Source of the DNA: an uncultured Alistipes sp.
GTDB taxonomy: Bacteria > Bacteroidota > Bacteroidia > Bacteroidales > Rikenellaceae
Assembly: GCA_944321755.1 (NCBI GenBank)
Contig: CALUMM010000006.1
Location: 1-62,932, forward strand
Direction of reading: 5' to 3'
Length of the DNA: 62,932 nt
Below are positions 18,555 through 27,759 of this stretch, piece after piece (the first letter of the stretch is position 1; the number at the start of each line of letters is the position of its first letter). Both the position numbers and the translations under genes were made by a program. The notes beneath the pieces were generated by a model. That model did not search any database. It was not told the origin of the DNA and was given only the letters and a program-made list of their open reading frames with translations.

Positions 18555-21281
18555 TCAGATGCGGGGAATGTCGATTCGGAATTCACGCGGGGCGGCGTTG
18601 TAGGCCCGCACAACCAGGGTGTATTCCGCGTCGGGAAGTTTTTCGAGGGCGGTTTCGATGCGGATCGAGCGGCTCTCGCCCGGCATCAGGCAGAAGAAGT
18701 TGTCGGTGTAGAACGACGGGCGGACGGGTTTGCCGTCGGCATCGAGCCACTTGAGCTGCGTGAAGAAGGCCACGGTGCGGCCCGTGTTGCGGACGCGCAG
18801 GTCGATGAAGTGGCGGCCTGCGTCGACCGACGTCCTGTACGTTGCGGCGAGTTTCGTGCTCTTCAGCCCTTCGAGCGCCTGGAATCCGGCCGTGGCCGGG
18901 CCCGTGAGGGTCGAAGCCCCCTTGTACTCGTTGTTCGAACGCCAGTAGAAGTTGCTGCCGACCTGCTGTCCGCGTCCGTCGAAGAGCTGCAGCCGGATGA
19001 ACTGCACCGGCGTCTTCGAGGCTGCGAAATCGAGTTGGAAAATGTCGTTTACGACGCCATCCTCCGGCAGGTCGACCGTTGCCGACTGCGCGTCGATGCG
19101 CCGCATGTCGAGGTCATAGACCTCGGCCGTGACGCGATAGCCGCTGAAACTGCGGTAGTAGTCGTTGACCACCGAGACCGTGTTCTTCAGGTAGTCGAAC
19201 TGCGGGTGGAGGGGTTCGCAGGCGTTCTGTGCGGCGTAGAGTGCGGCGGTGGGTTCGAGCGACCAGTCCCACATGCGGCCGGCAACCTGACGGATGGCCG
19301 AATTGTGGTACCAGTAGAGGAATCCCGAGGCGTAGCGGTCGCCGTACCCGAACTTGTTGTAGTTCCAGACCTCCCAGATGCTCTTGTAGTTCAGTGCCCC
19401 GAGGAACTGGGCCTTTTCGGCGAACTCCTCGATGCTCTCCGAGGGGCCGTATTCGTTGACCATGTCGGTGTAGAGGCTCGACATGAGGTGGAAGCCGTTT
19501 CCGTCGGAGTAGTCCCAGACCTCCTTGTTGATGGGCCAGAGGTCCTTCTCGTCCATCATCTCGCGCAGACACTCCACCGTCGGGAGACATGGCGCCCCGT
19601 ATTCGGGGTTGAAGCCGTTGACACGGCTGCCGCGCGGCGAGGCGGTATCCTCGTAGTGGCTCATGATGTTCACCTGCTTGTAGGGGCTTCCGTCGTGGAT
19701 GCCGCAGCACTCCGACTGCATCTGGTATCCGCGCGTGGGGTCGAGACGGGCGATCAGGGAGGCGGTTCCCGACATCTCGCTGCTTTCGTTCGAGGCGACG
19801 TAGTAGGCCAGCGAGGGGTGGTTGCGGATGCGCTTCACCGTGGAGGCGACGTTCGAGAAGTAGATCGACGGATCGACCGGATGGTTCGTGTCGCCGGTCA
19901 TCCAGAACTCCTGCCAGACGAGGATGCCCAGCGAGTCGCAGAGCTCGAAGAAGTAGTCCGATTCGCTGATGCCTCCGCCCCAGAAGCGGATCAGGTTGAC
20001 GCCCGACTGGGCCGTGTAGCGCAGTTCGGCTTCGGTGCGTTCGTCCGAGGTGCGGAGCATGGCTTCGGGGAGCCAGTTCGTGCCGCGGATGAAGAGCGGC
20101 TTGCCGTTGATGCGGAACTGCCGCGAGCGGTCGGGCGTGGCGGTCGAGGAGGTGATCTCCCGGATGCCGAAGCGCGTGGCGAGCGAGTCGCTCACCCGGC
20201 CGTCGAATTCGACCTTCAGCGTGAGGTCGTAGAGCTCCTGCGGTCCTTTGTGGATGGGCCACCACAGCCGCGGGTTGCGGATCACCAGCTGCGGGAACTC
20301 CTCGGGGGTGAAGACCACCTCCTTGACCTCGCCGCGGTAGAGATCGATCTCCTTCTCGAAGCGAATCCCTTCACCGGGGATCTCACCGATGACCTTCGCC
20401 CGGCGCGTGCGGCCCTGGGGGATGTAGTCGGGGTAGGTCACCTCGACCGAGACGGTCTGTCGCGCCACGTCGTAGTTCGGTTTTTCGAGCGCGGACTGTA
20501 CGAAGGGGTGCTGCAGCCGCACGCGGCCCGTTGCGAAGATCTTCAGGTCGCGCCAGATGCCCGTATTGCGGTCGCGGATGCCGTCGAGGTAGTAAAAATC
20601 CCACCCGACGGTCATCAGCTGCGTCACGTTGCGACCGATTTCTCCATTGCCGCCGTTCTGGAACTCGCCGTTGGCGCCGAACGACTTGCCTCCCTTGGGT
20701 TTGATGGTTCCCGGCATGTCCACGGGCAGAACCTTCACGGCCAGGACGTTCTCCCTGTCGAAGGAGACCTTGTCCGTGATGTCGATCACGCGCTGGAGGA
20801 ACATCCCGGCGGTCGACCCCACGAGGCTGCCGTTGAGCCAGATCTCCGCGCGGTAGTTCATGCCGTCGGCCTGGAGCCAGATCTTCTTTCCGGCGTAGGC
20901 TTCGCGGTCGAGGCGGAACTGGGTCCGGAACCAGTAGGTGTAGAAGTCGCGCCCGACGCGGTAGATGTCGGGAATGAGCTTCGATTCGAGCTTGTTGTTC
21001 AAACCGTAATAGGGCTCGGGGTAGACTTCGTTGTAGACCAGCGAATTGAGGACCGTTCCCGGCACGACGGCCGGCATCCAGTCGCGGGTGTCGATGCGCT
21101 CCGAGGCGATCTGCTCCGCCGGGGTCCGGAGCTCGTCGGCGCGTTTCATCTTCCAGACGAAGTCGCCGCCGTGGCCGTCCGTCGAGGTGAGGGTGCAGAT
21201 GAGTTCACGCTCCTGACGGGCCTGGCGGGCCGGGGCAACGAGCGGGAAGAGAAGCAGCAGAGAGAGTAGAATTCGTATCAT
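18555..21281 (-). CDS. GH2 family glycosidase (mannosidase / glucosaminidase type)
   Basis: A 908-residue exported protein (signal ending PLVAPARQ). Domain order is typical of GH2: a jelly-roll sugar-binding domain (about 40-220; YWFRTQF, WLQADGMNYRAEIWLNG), an Ig-like domain, a TIM barrel from about 380 (FIRGTNWLPEAML, NLIRFWGGGISESDYFFELCD) and C-terminal Ig-like domains. The proposed acid/base is E499 in YVASNESSE. The barrel resembles exo-beta-glucosaminidase and beta-mannosidase branches more than LacZ, but the catalytic segment differs from the canonical NGNE, so specificity is open. It acts in the periplasm on oligosaccharides brought in by SusCD. Confidence 0.85.
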   Translation of the reverse strand: MIRILLSLLLLFPLVAPARQARQERELICTLTSTDGHGGDFVWKMKRADELRTPAEQIASERIDTRDWMPAVVPGTVLNSLVYNEVYPEPYYGLNNKLESKLIPDIYRVGRDFYTYWFRTQFRLDREAYAGKKIWLQADGMNYRAEIWLNGSLVGSTAGMFLQRVIDITDKVSFDRENVLAVKVLPVDMPGTIKPKGGKSFGANGEFQNGGNGEIGRNVTQLMTVGWDFYYLDGIRDRNTGIWRDLKIFATGRVRLQHPFVQSALEKPNYDVARQTVSVEVTYPDYIPQGRTRRAKVIGEIPGEGIRFEKEIDLYRGEVKEVVFTPEEFPQLVIRNPRLWWPIHKGPQELYDLTLKVEFDGRVSDSLATRFGIREITSSTATPDRSRQFRINGKPLFIRGTNWLPEAMLRTSDERTEAELRYTAQSGVNLIRFWGGGISESDYFFELCDSLGILVWQEFWMTGDTNHPVDPSIYFSNVASTVKRIRNHPSLAYYVASNESSEMSGTASLIARLDPTRGYQMQSECCGIHDGSPYKQVNIMSHYEDTASPRGSRVNGFNPEYGAPCLPTVECLREMMDEKDLWPINKEVWDYSDGNGFHLMSSLYTDMVNEYGPSESIEEFAEKAQFLGALNYKSIWEVWNYNKFGYGDRYASGFLYWYHNSAIRQVAGRMWDWSLEPTAALYAAQNACEPLHPQFDYLKNTVSVVNDYYRSFSGYRVTAEVYDLDMRRIDAQSATVDLPEDGVVNDIFQLDFAASKTPVQFIRLQLFDGRGQQVGSNFYWRSNNEYKGASTLTGPATAGFQALEGLKSTKLAATYRTSVDAGRHFIDLRVRNTGRTVAFFTQLKWLDADGKPVRPSFYTDNFFCLMPGESRSIRIETALEKLPDAEYTLVVRAYNAAPREFRIDIPRI

Positions 21282-21314
21282 GGTCTTGTTTCGGTTTCGG
21301 GTGACGGGTTGTTT

Positions 21315-23325
21315 TTATCGGGCGAAGAAGTCGCTGACGCGCTCGGGGCTGAGCAGCTGCCACAGCGAGGCGACGGTCCAGCCCGGTGCGAAGATGTCGT
21401 TGTAGAATCCCTTTCCGTTCTTGCCGTAGTCCCAGGCGGTGTGCTGCACCACTTCGGGGTAGTATCCCGTGCGTCCGATGCAGAAATGCGACGCCTCGGT
21501 GGGCATGAGCTGCAACATCGAACTGCGGATCACGGCGCTCATGCGGGCAAAACGGGGCTCGCGGCACTCGTCGGCGAGCCAGTCGAGCACGGTGGCGAAC
21601 TCGAAGATGAAGACGTCGATGTGGTTGTTCTCCACGGAGACGTTGCCCCAGCCGCGCGAGTGGAATCCCACGTCGCCGAGCATCTGTCCCCGGGCGAAGG
21701 GTACGTCCCAGAGGTAGTACCACGAGAGGGCGAAATAGGCGGCTTCGCGGCACAGCTCGACATAGTGCTGTCGTTCGGCGCCCCGGGAGCTCATCGCCAG
21801 ATAGAACATCGCCGTTGCGGCGTAGAGCGACGCCTCCTTGTCCTCGCAGTTGGCATCGAGCGTCGAGGAGAAGTAGTCGGCCGGGTCGATGATGCTCTTT
21901 TCGAGATAGTCGGCCGTGCGTCGGGCGCTTTCGCCGTAGGCCCTGTCGCGGAAGTAGACGGCGGCCATTGTCAGCGGAAGCGTGGCCGAGGGGGTGCTGC
22001 CTCCCGAGGCGTCCACGATGCTCAGGTCGTCGCAGAACTTGCGCGGGAAACTGCCGTCGTCGTTCTGCAGCCGGAGGAACTGCCCCAGCAGGGTGCGGAT
22101 CCGCGCCTCCCACTGCGGGTGGCGGCGTCCCTGCCGTTTTTCGTAGGCCAGGTAGTTCAGTACGGCGTAGACACCCTCCGACTGGCGGCGGATGCTGTAT
22201 ACGTCGGTCTCGCGGTTGCGTCGGAAGTCCACGACCTCGCGGAACAGCCCGTTCGGCGTGAAGCCGTGTTCGAGGTAGCTGTCGAAGATCGAGCGGGCGT
22301 TGGCAACCAGCGTGTCGTTACGCGAGGCCTCGCCGTACTCCAGGGCGTTGAAGGCGTTCAGCAGTACGCGCCCGAGGAATCCCACTTCGGCGATTCCGTT
22401 GCTGGCGGGATCGGCCGTGCGGAGCTCCACGCCCGAGGTGTATTTCAGCGGGTAGTCGCCCACGTAGCTCTGGATGAAGTAGCGTGCCAGCAGCGCCTTG
22501 GCCTCTGCGGGCGTATGGCGCGGGGTGAGGGGCTGCGGGTCGAAAGCGTCGAAGGAGGTGTTCCAGACGTCGGCGACGAATGACGAATAGGAGTCGCTCC
22601 GGCCCCGGCGGATCACCCAGGTCAGTTGTCGGCTTTCGCCCTTTTCGAGCTTCTCGAAGGTCTGGACTTCGGGGGCGAGAGTGAGTTTGCGGATGTAGGA
22701 TTTCGGGGCTTCGCTCCAGGGGAATCCGAAGACCAGGGCGGCCTTTCCGTCGATGTTGCGGAAACCGGTAAATCCGAGCGAGGTGCGGCCGGAGAGGATC
22801 ACTTCGCCGCAGTTGTGGCATCCGAGGGCCTCCTCCCGGAGCGGGTCGGTGCGCAGCACCGTGCGGAACTCGCCCGAGCGTTCGTCGTAGATTCCCGTGA
22901 GCGGTGTGCTCAGACGGTCTTCGCGGACCTGCCAACTGTCGGAGGTGTGGAACGATGGAGCCGATTTCGGGGAGCGCAGATTCCGGTGGTACCAGAATCC
23001 CGGCATGTAGAAGAGGCACTCCTCGTGGGGCAGTGCCGTGCGGTAGATCTGCTCTATATTATAATAGATGCGGTCGGCGGCCGTCAGTGTGAGGACGATC
23101 CGGGTTTCATCGCCGTGTTGTGCAATCTCCCGGCGGACGGTTACCGGCAGCGCCCGGTCTGCCTCCAGAATTCCCCCCCCCCGTCTCGGAGGTGTGCAAT
23201 TCGTAGGTTACGGCATTGTTTCCGGGGGTTTTCAGCGTGAGCCGTCCCGCAAGGGGCTCTTCGGCGGCGCAGACGTTCCATCCGGCGGCACAGCAGACAA
23301 GGAGTATCGTGAGGCGTTTTTTCAT
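21315..23325 (-). CDS. Exported protein of unknown family, frameshifted at a G10 tract
   Basis: First gene of the PUL1 operon. The N-terminal signal (MKKRLTILLV, cleavage near CAA) is in one frame to about residue 49. The rest, about 610 residues, is in another frame, and they join at a run of ten G (C at 23173-23182). With nine G the frame reads through GGGILEADRALPVTV and gives one protein of 669 residues without a stop. This could be a sequencing or assembly error, a phase-variable tract or a true mutation. The C-terminal two thirds has the repeated helix pattern of an (alpha/alpha)6 or (alpha/alpha)7 barrel (SEGVYAVLNYLAYEKR, FLRLQNDDGSFPRK, GWGNVSVENNHIDVF). I do not recognise the family; a lyase or hydrolase is plausible from context only. 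Confidence 0.7.
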
Positions 23326-23384
23326 GTCAGGTTAGACGAACCGGTTTCGTTCGCGGGTTTCAGGTTTGACTTTTTTGGGCAATA

Positions 23385-23392
23385 CAAAGATA
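23385..23392 (-). promoter_or_regulatory. -7 element (TATCTTTG) of the PUL1 operon promoter
   Basis: On the minus strand TATCTTTG matches the Bacteroidota TAnnTTTG consensus, about 60 bases before the first ATG. No TTG is seen at the usual -33 distance, which fits an activator-dependent promoter. Confidence 0.6.
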
Positions 23393-23459
23393 GAAAAGGC
23401 CCCGACGGGGGTGAGAAAATATAGTCGCTATTAATGAAAAAATTATCTCAAAATGGGCC

Positions 23460-23477
23460 GTCTCCGACCCGTGAGAC
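23460..23477. promoter_or_regulatory. Inverted repeat GTCTC-N8-GAGAC, candidate HTCS site
   Basis: GTCTCCGACCCGTGAGAC carries exact 5-base arms. A second copy with a 4-base spacer lies at 23525-23538. They lie upstream of both divergent promoters. No binding data are available from sequence. Confidence 0.4.
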
Positions 23478-23524
23478 AATTCGGCTATTTGTTAATTGCA
23501 ATATTATCAGAAGATTGTATTTTT

Positions 23525-23538
23525 GTCTCGGCTGAGAC
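23525..23538. promoter_or_regulatory. Inverted repeat GTCTC-N4-GAGAC, candidate HTCS site
   Basis: GTCTCGGCTGAGAC has the same arms as the repeat at 23460-23477 and lies about 40 bases before the TATATTTA candidate of the regulator gene. Confidence 0.4.
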
Positions 23539-23677
23539 GGATTTGTCGGAACGCACGAAAATACCTATATTTACAGAGCATAGGATGCGGTTCGGCCGAG
23601 TCAAACTTGAAAACGCGGTTTTCGTTTGCCTCTGCGCACACCTTTCGCTATATTTATTTTGCTAACCCGAATTTGAT

Positions 23678-26600
23678 ATGAGAAAATTCATCCTGACCCT
23701 CTTCGTCATTTTCTGCGGTGCGGTTTCCGGCGTCGCGCAGTCGATCCATTTCGACCGCCTGGACATCAACGACGGATTGTCGCAAAATACCGTCACCGTG
23801 ATCCTGCAGGACGACCGGGGATTCATGTGGTTCGGGACGAAGGACGGACTGAACCGCTACGACGGGAAGACGTTCAAGGTCTTCAAGTACAACCCGGGTC
23901 AGAAATCCGGACTGGGGAACAGCCTGATCAAATGCCTGATAGAGGATCAGGATCACCAGCTCTGGGTAGGGACCGATTCGGGCCTCTACCGCTACGATCC
24001 CGAGACGGAGCGTTTCACCGACATGCCGCTCTACGATCCGGAGGGGAAACTCATCACCAAACCGATTGCGGGCCTGGAGTGCGATCCGCAGGGACGGGTC
24101 TGGATCTCCGTGGAGGCGAACGGCGTCTTTCGCTACGATCCCGGCACCGGGACGATCGAGAACTGCTACCGGGAGCGGCGTGCGCTGCGGACCCTGCGCA
24201 GCGACCGCAACGGGGTGATCTGGTTCTCGGGCTACGGAGGCGGGCTCTTCTATACGGAGGACGGCTTCCGGGAGGTGAAACCCTTCCTCGATGCCGAGGG
24301 CGGGCAGATCTATCCGAAGGACATCATCTCGTTCATCTGTTTCAGCGACTACAACAAGCTCTACCTCGGACTGGAGACCCACGGCGTGGTGGAGGTGAAC
24401 CTCGTGACGTCCCAGGTCACTCCGTTGCGCCTGACGGACGATCCCGGGACGCCGCTGTTCGTGCGCTATATCCTGCAGTACGCGCCCGACGAGCTCTGGA
24501 TCGGAACCGAGTCGGGAATCATCGTCTACAATACCCGGACCCGACACTACCTGCATCTTCGCAGCTCGTTCTACGACCCCTATTCATTGTCGGACAATGC
24601 CGTCTACTCGCTCTGCAAGGACCGCGAAGGCGGCTTGTGGATCGGGTCTTTTTTCGGCGGGATCAATTACCTGCCGCGTCGGAATCCCGATTTCGACAAG
24701 TATTACCAGACGGATGCCCCGCGCAGCCTGCAGGGACGTCGCGTGCGTGAAATCTGCCCCGACAACCGGGACGGACTCTGGGTCGGGACCGAGGATGCGG
24801 GGCTTTACCGTTTCGATCCCGCGGCCCGGACCTTCGACTTTTTCGCTCCGAGCCGGGAGTTTTCGAATGTCCACGGCCTGCTCATGGACGGCGACGACCT
24901 CTGGGTGAGCACCTTCTCGAAGGGAATTCGGGTGATCGACACCCGGACGGGGCGGATCCGCGCCTACGGCGACGACGGAAAACCGGGCCGGATCTTCAGC
25001 AACTACGTCTTTGCACTCTGCAAGACCGAGAGCGGGCGGATCTACGTGGGGACCATGCACGGGTTGCAGTATTACGATCCGCGGACGGACCGTTTCCCGC
25101 TCGTGCCGGAGATCAACGGCGGAAAGATGGTCAACGACATCCGCGAGGATTCGAACGGCCAGCTCTGGGTGGCGACCTTCTCGAACGGCCTCTACCGCTA
25201 CGATGCCCGGAACAACCGCTGGTCGCACTTCCTGCACAACCCCGACGACGGGACGTCGCTTCCGTGCGACAACATCACGAGTGTCTTCGAGGACGGCAAC
25301 GGGCAGATCTGGCTGACGACCGAAGGCTCGGGTTTTTGCCGTTTCGATCCCGAGCGTGAGACCTTCATCCGCTACAACTCCTGCGACGGGATGCCCAGCG
25401 ACGTGGTTTTCCAGATTGTCGAGGACGAGCAGGGGCTCTTCTGGATTACGACCAACCGGGGTCTGGTGCTGTTCGACCCCCGGACGGAGAGCGTCCGTCA
25501 GGTCTACACCGTGGCGGACCGGCTGCTGAGCAACCAGTTCAACTACAAGTCGAGTTACCGCTCCGAGCAGGGGATCATCTATTTCGGGTGTATCGAGGGC
25601 TTGATCTCCTTCGACCCGAAGCAGCTGGTCGAACGCCGCACGGATTACGACCCGCCGGTCTACATCACGGATTTCTCGCTGCTCGACGAGCCGGTCGTTG
25701 TCGGGGAACCCGGCTCGCCGCTGCGGAAGAGCATCATCTGCTCCGATTCGCTGAGCCTGAAATACGACCAGAACTCCTTCAGCCTGCAGCTGGCGGCCCT
25801 CGGCTACCGGGAGCCGCAGTCGAACCGCCTGCTTTACAAACTGGAGGGGCTGGACGACCATTGGCGGCAGTACACCTCCGAGTCCTCGACGATCACCTAT
25901 TCGAAACTTCCGCCGGGCCACTATCTTTTCCGGGTCCGGCTGGCGGATCGTCCCGAGAGCCCGGTTCACCGGCTCTTCATCGAGGTTTCGCCGCCGTTTT
26001 ACCTTTCGACGGCGGCTTATGTGGTCTATGCGTTGCTGGGGGCGGGGTTTCTGATCCTGGTTTTCGTCTACCACAACCGCCGCAACCGCCGCCGTCAGGA
26101 GCAGCACATCCAGGCTTTCGAACGCGAGAAGGAGCGGGAGCTCTACAACGCCAAGATCAGCTTCTTCACCAATATCGCGCATGAGATCCGCACGCCGCTG
26201 ACACTCATCAAGGGCCCCCTGGAGAATATCCTGGCCCGCAAGACGGTGAGCCGGGACCTGGTCGAGGATCTGAACATCATGGACCGCAATACCAACCGGC
26301 TGCTGGACCTCACGAACCAGCTGCTCGACTTCCGGAAGATCGAGAAGGAGCGGCCGTCGCTGAACCTGACACGTCAGAACGTGGCGGATGTCGTTTCGGA
26401 GACCTTCTACCGCTTCAGCTCTTCGGCCAAGCAGCAGCACAAGCGTTTCGAACTGGAGATCGCCGAGAAGGAGGTTTGGGCGGAGATCGACCGGGAGGCC
26501 TTCACGAAGATTCTGAGCAACCTGTTCAACAATGCGCTGAAGTATTCCGATACGGTGATCCGGGTGGTGTTGCGCCGTGAGGAGCCGGATCTGCGGCTGA

Positions 26601-27652
26601 CGGTCTCCAACGACGGGGAGCTCGTGCCTGCGGAGATGCGGGAGGCGATCTTTGCGCCCTTCTTCCGGCACACGCGCAAGAGCGAAGCCCCCGGAACGGG
26701 TATCGGACTGGCCTTGTCGCGGTCGCTGGCCGAACTCCATCACGGGACGCTGACGATGAGTTCGTCGTCGGAGCTCAACGAATTTGTTCTGACGGTTCCC
26801 CTCAGCCTGTCGGAGGCCTCCGCGGAGCCGTCATCCCCTCCGAGCGAGAGCCCCGAAGTTGTTGCGGAGCCCGTTCCGGAACCGGCGTGTGAGGCGTACA
26901 GCATTCTGGTTGTGGAGGACAATCCGGAGATGCAGGCCTTCATCCGGCGGCAGTTGTCCGAATCCTATTCGGTCGTGACGGCCGAGAACGGCGTCGAGGC
27001 GCTGGAGGTGCTGGAGAAAAGTTATATCAACCTGATTGTCAGTGATATCATGATGCCGAAGATGGATGGTATCGAGTTGTGCGAGCGGGTGAAGAACGAC
27101 CTTCGCTACAGTCACATTCCGCTGGTTCTGCTGACGGCGAAGACGACGCTTCAGTCGAAGATTTCAGGCATGGATGCCGGGGCCGACGCCTATGTGGAGA
27201 AGCCTTTTTCGTCGGATTACCTGCTGTCGGTGATCGCCAACCTCATCAAGAACCGGCAGAAGCTGTGCGAGGCCTTTACGAAGAATCCGCTGGTGCTGGC
27301 CAATACGATGGCCACGTCGTCGGCTGATACGGACTTCATCGTGCGGCTGCAGGAGATCATCCACGCGAACTTCAACAATCCGGAGTTCAAGATGAACGAC
27401 ATTGCGGAGATGATGCACATGAGCCGAGCAAGCTTTTACCGCAAGATCAAGGGGGTGCTGGACATGACTCCGAACGATTACCTGCGTCTCGAACGGCTCA
27501 AGACGGCGGCGCAGCTGCTCAAGGACAAGCGTTACCACATCAACGAGGTTTGCTACATGGTCGGGTTCAGTTCGACCTCCTACTTTTCGAAATGTTTCCA
27601 GAAGCAGTTCGGGGTTTTGCCGAAGAACTTCGTCTCCGATTCCGAGGAGTGA
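23678..27652 (+). CDS. Hybrid two-component system sensor/regulator (HTCS)
   Basis: A 1,324-residue single-chain regulator of the BT-type HTCS family that senses a breakdown product of the PUL1 glycan in the periplasm and activates the operon. Order: signal peptide (to about VSGVAQ), two seven-bladed Reg_prop propellers (about 22-700, repeated W.GT..GL.RYD motifs), a Y_Y_Y domain (about 700-770), one membrane segment (about 775-800), HisKA with phospho-acceptor H835 in NIAHEIRTPL, HATPase_c (N-box around 948, GTGIGLAL), a receiver domain with D1123 in VSDIMMPKMDG, and a C-terminal AraC-type HTH (ISRASFYRKIK-like, ending KNFVSDSEE). All catalytic residues are present. It is divergent from the operon and its gene ends at a bidirectional terminator. 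Confidence 0.95.
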   Translation: MRKFILTLFVIFCGAVSGVAQSIHFDRLDINDGLSQNTVTVILQDDRGFMWFGTKDGLNRYDGKTFKVFKYNPGQKSGLGNSLIKCLIEDQDHQLWVGTDSGLYRYDPETERFTDMPLYDPEGKLITKPIAGLECDPQGRVWISVEANGVFRYDPGTGTIENCYRERRALRTLRSDRNGVIWFSGYGGGLFYTEDGFREVKPFLDAEGGQIYPKDIISFICFSDYNKLYLGLETHGVVEVNLVTSQVTPLRLTDDPGTPLFVRYILQYAPDELWIGTESGIIVYNTRTRHYLHLRSSFYDPYSLSDNAVYSLCKDREGGLWIGSFFGGINYLPRRNPDFDKYYQTDAPRSLQGRRVREICPDNRDGLWVGTEDAGLYRFDPAARTFDFFAPSREFSNVHGLLMDGDDLWVSTFSKGIRVIDTRTGRIRAYGDDGKPGRIFSNYVFALCKTESGRIYVGTMHGLQYYDPRTDRFPLVPEINGGKMVNDIREDSNGQLWVATFSNGLYRYDARNNRWSHFLHNPDDGTSLPCDNITSVFEDGNGQIWLTTEGSGFCRFDPERETFIRYNSCDGMPSDVVFQIVEDEQGLFWITTNRGLVLFDPRTESVRQVYTVADRLLSNQFNYKSSYRSEQGIIYFGCIEGLISFDPKQLVERRTDYDPPVYITDFSLLDEPVVVGEPGSPLRKSIICSDSLSLKYDQNSFSLQLAALGYREPQSNRLLYKLEGLDDHWRQYTSESSTITYSKLPPGHYLFRVRLADRPESPVHRLFIEVSPPFYLSTAAYVVYALLGAGFLILVFVYHNRRNRRRQEQHIQAFEREKERELYNAKISFFTNIAHEIRTPLTLIKGPLENILARKTVSRDLVEDLNIMDRNTNRLLDLTNQLLDFRKIEKERPSLNLTRQNVADVVSETFYRFSSSAKQQHKRFELEIAEKEVWAEIDREAFTKILSNLFNNALKYSDTVIRVVLRREEPDLRLTVSNDGELVPAEMREAIFAPFFRHTRKSEAPGTGIGLALSRSLAELHHGTLTMSSSSELNEFVLTVPLSLSEASAEPSSPPSESPEVVAEPVPEPACEAYSILVVEDNPEMQAFIRRQLSESYSVVTAENGVEALEVLEKSYINLIVSDIMMPKMDGIELCERVKNDLRYSHIPLVLLTAKTTLQSKISGMDAGADAYVEKPFSSDYLLSVIANLIKNRQKLCEAFTKNPLVLANTMATSSADTDFIVRLQEIIHANFNNPEFKMNDIAEMMHMSRASFYRKIKGVLDMTPNDYLRLERLKTAAQLLKDKRYHINEVCYMVGFSSTSYFSKCFQKQFGVLPKNFVSDSEE

Positions 27653-27670
27653 TGTCGGACCGGTGGCATG

Positions 27671-27710
27671 AAAAAACTCCGGATCGCGGAAGGCGGTCCG
27701 GAGTTTTTTT
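27671..27710. terminator. Bidirectional terminator between HTCS and GntR genes
   Basis: The stem ACTCCGGATCGC (27676-27687) pairs with GCGGTCCGGAGT (27693-27704), one mismatch, flanked by an A run at 27671-27676 and a T run at 27704-27710. It serves the convergent genes on both sides. Confidence 0.85.
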
Positions 27711-27759
27711 CGAGGCTTCGTTTCGCTGTCGGGCGGCTGCTGACAGCTTTCGGGGGCGG

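Larger units (their letters stand above)
23326..23677. promoter_or_regulatory. Divergent control region between PUL1 operon and its HTCS regulator
   Basis: 352 bases without a gene. It contains a -7 element for the operon (see 23385-23392), weak -7 candidates TATATTTA for the regulator at 23566-23573 and 23649-23656, and a cluster of GAGAC/GTCTC inverted half-sites between 23411 and 23538, including those at 23460-23477 and 23525-23538. Hybrid two-component regulators of this family normally bind such intergenic repeats. Confidence 0.6.
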
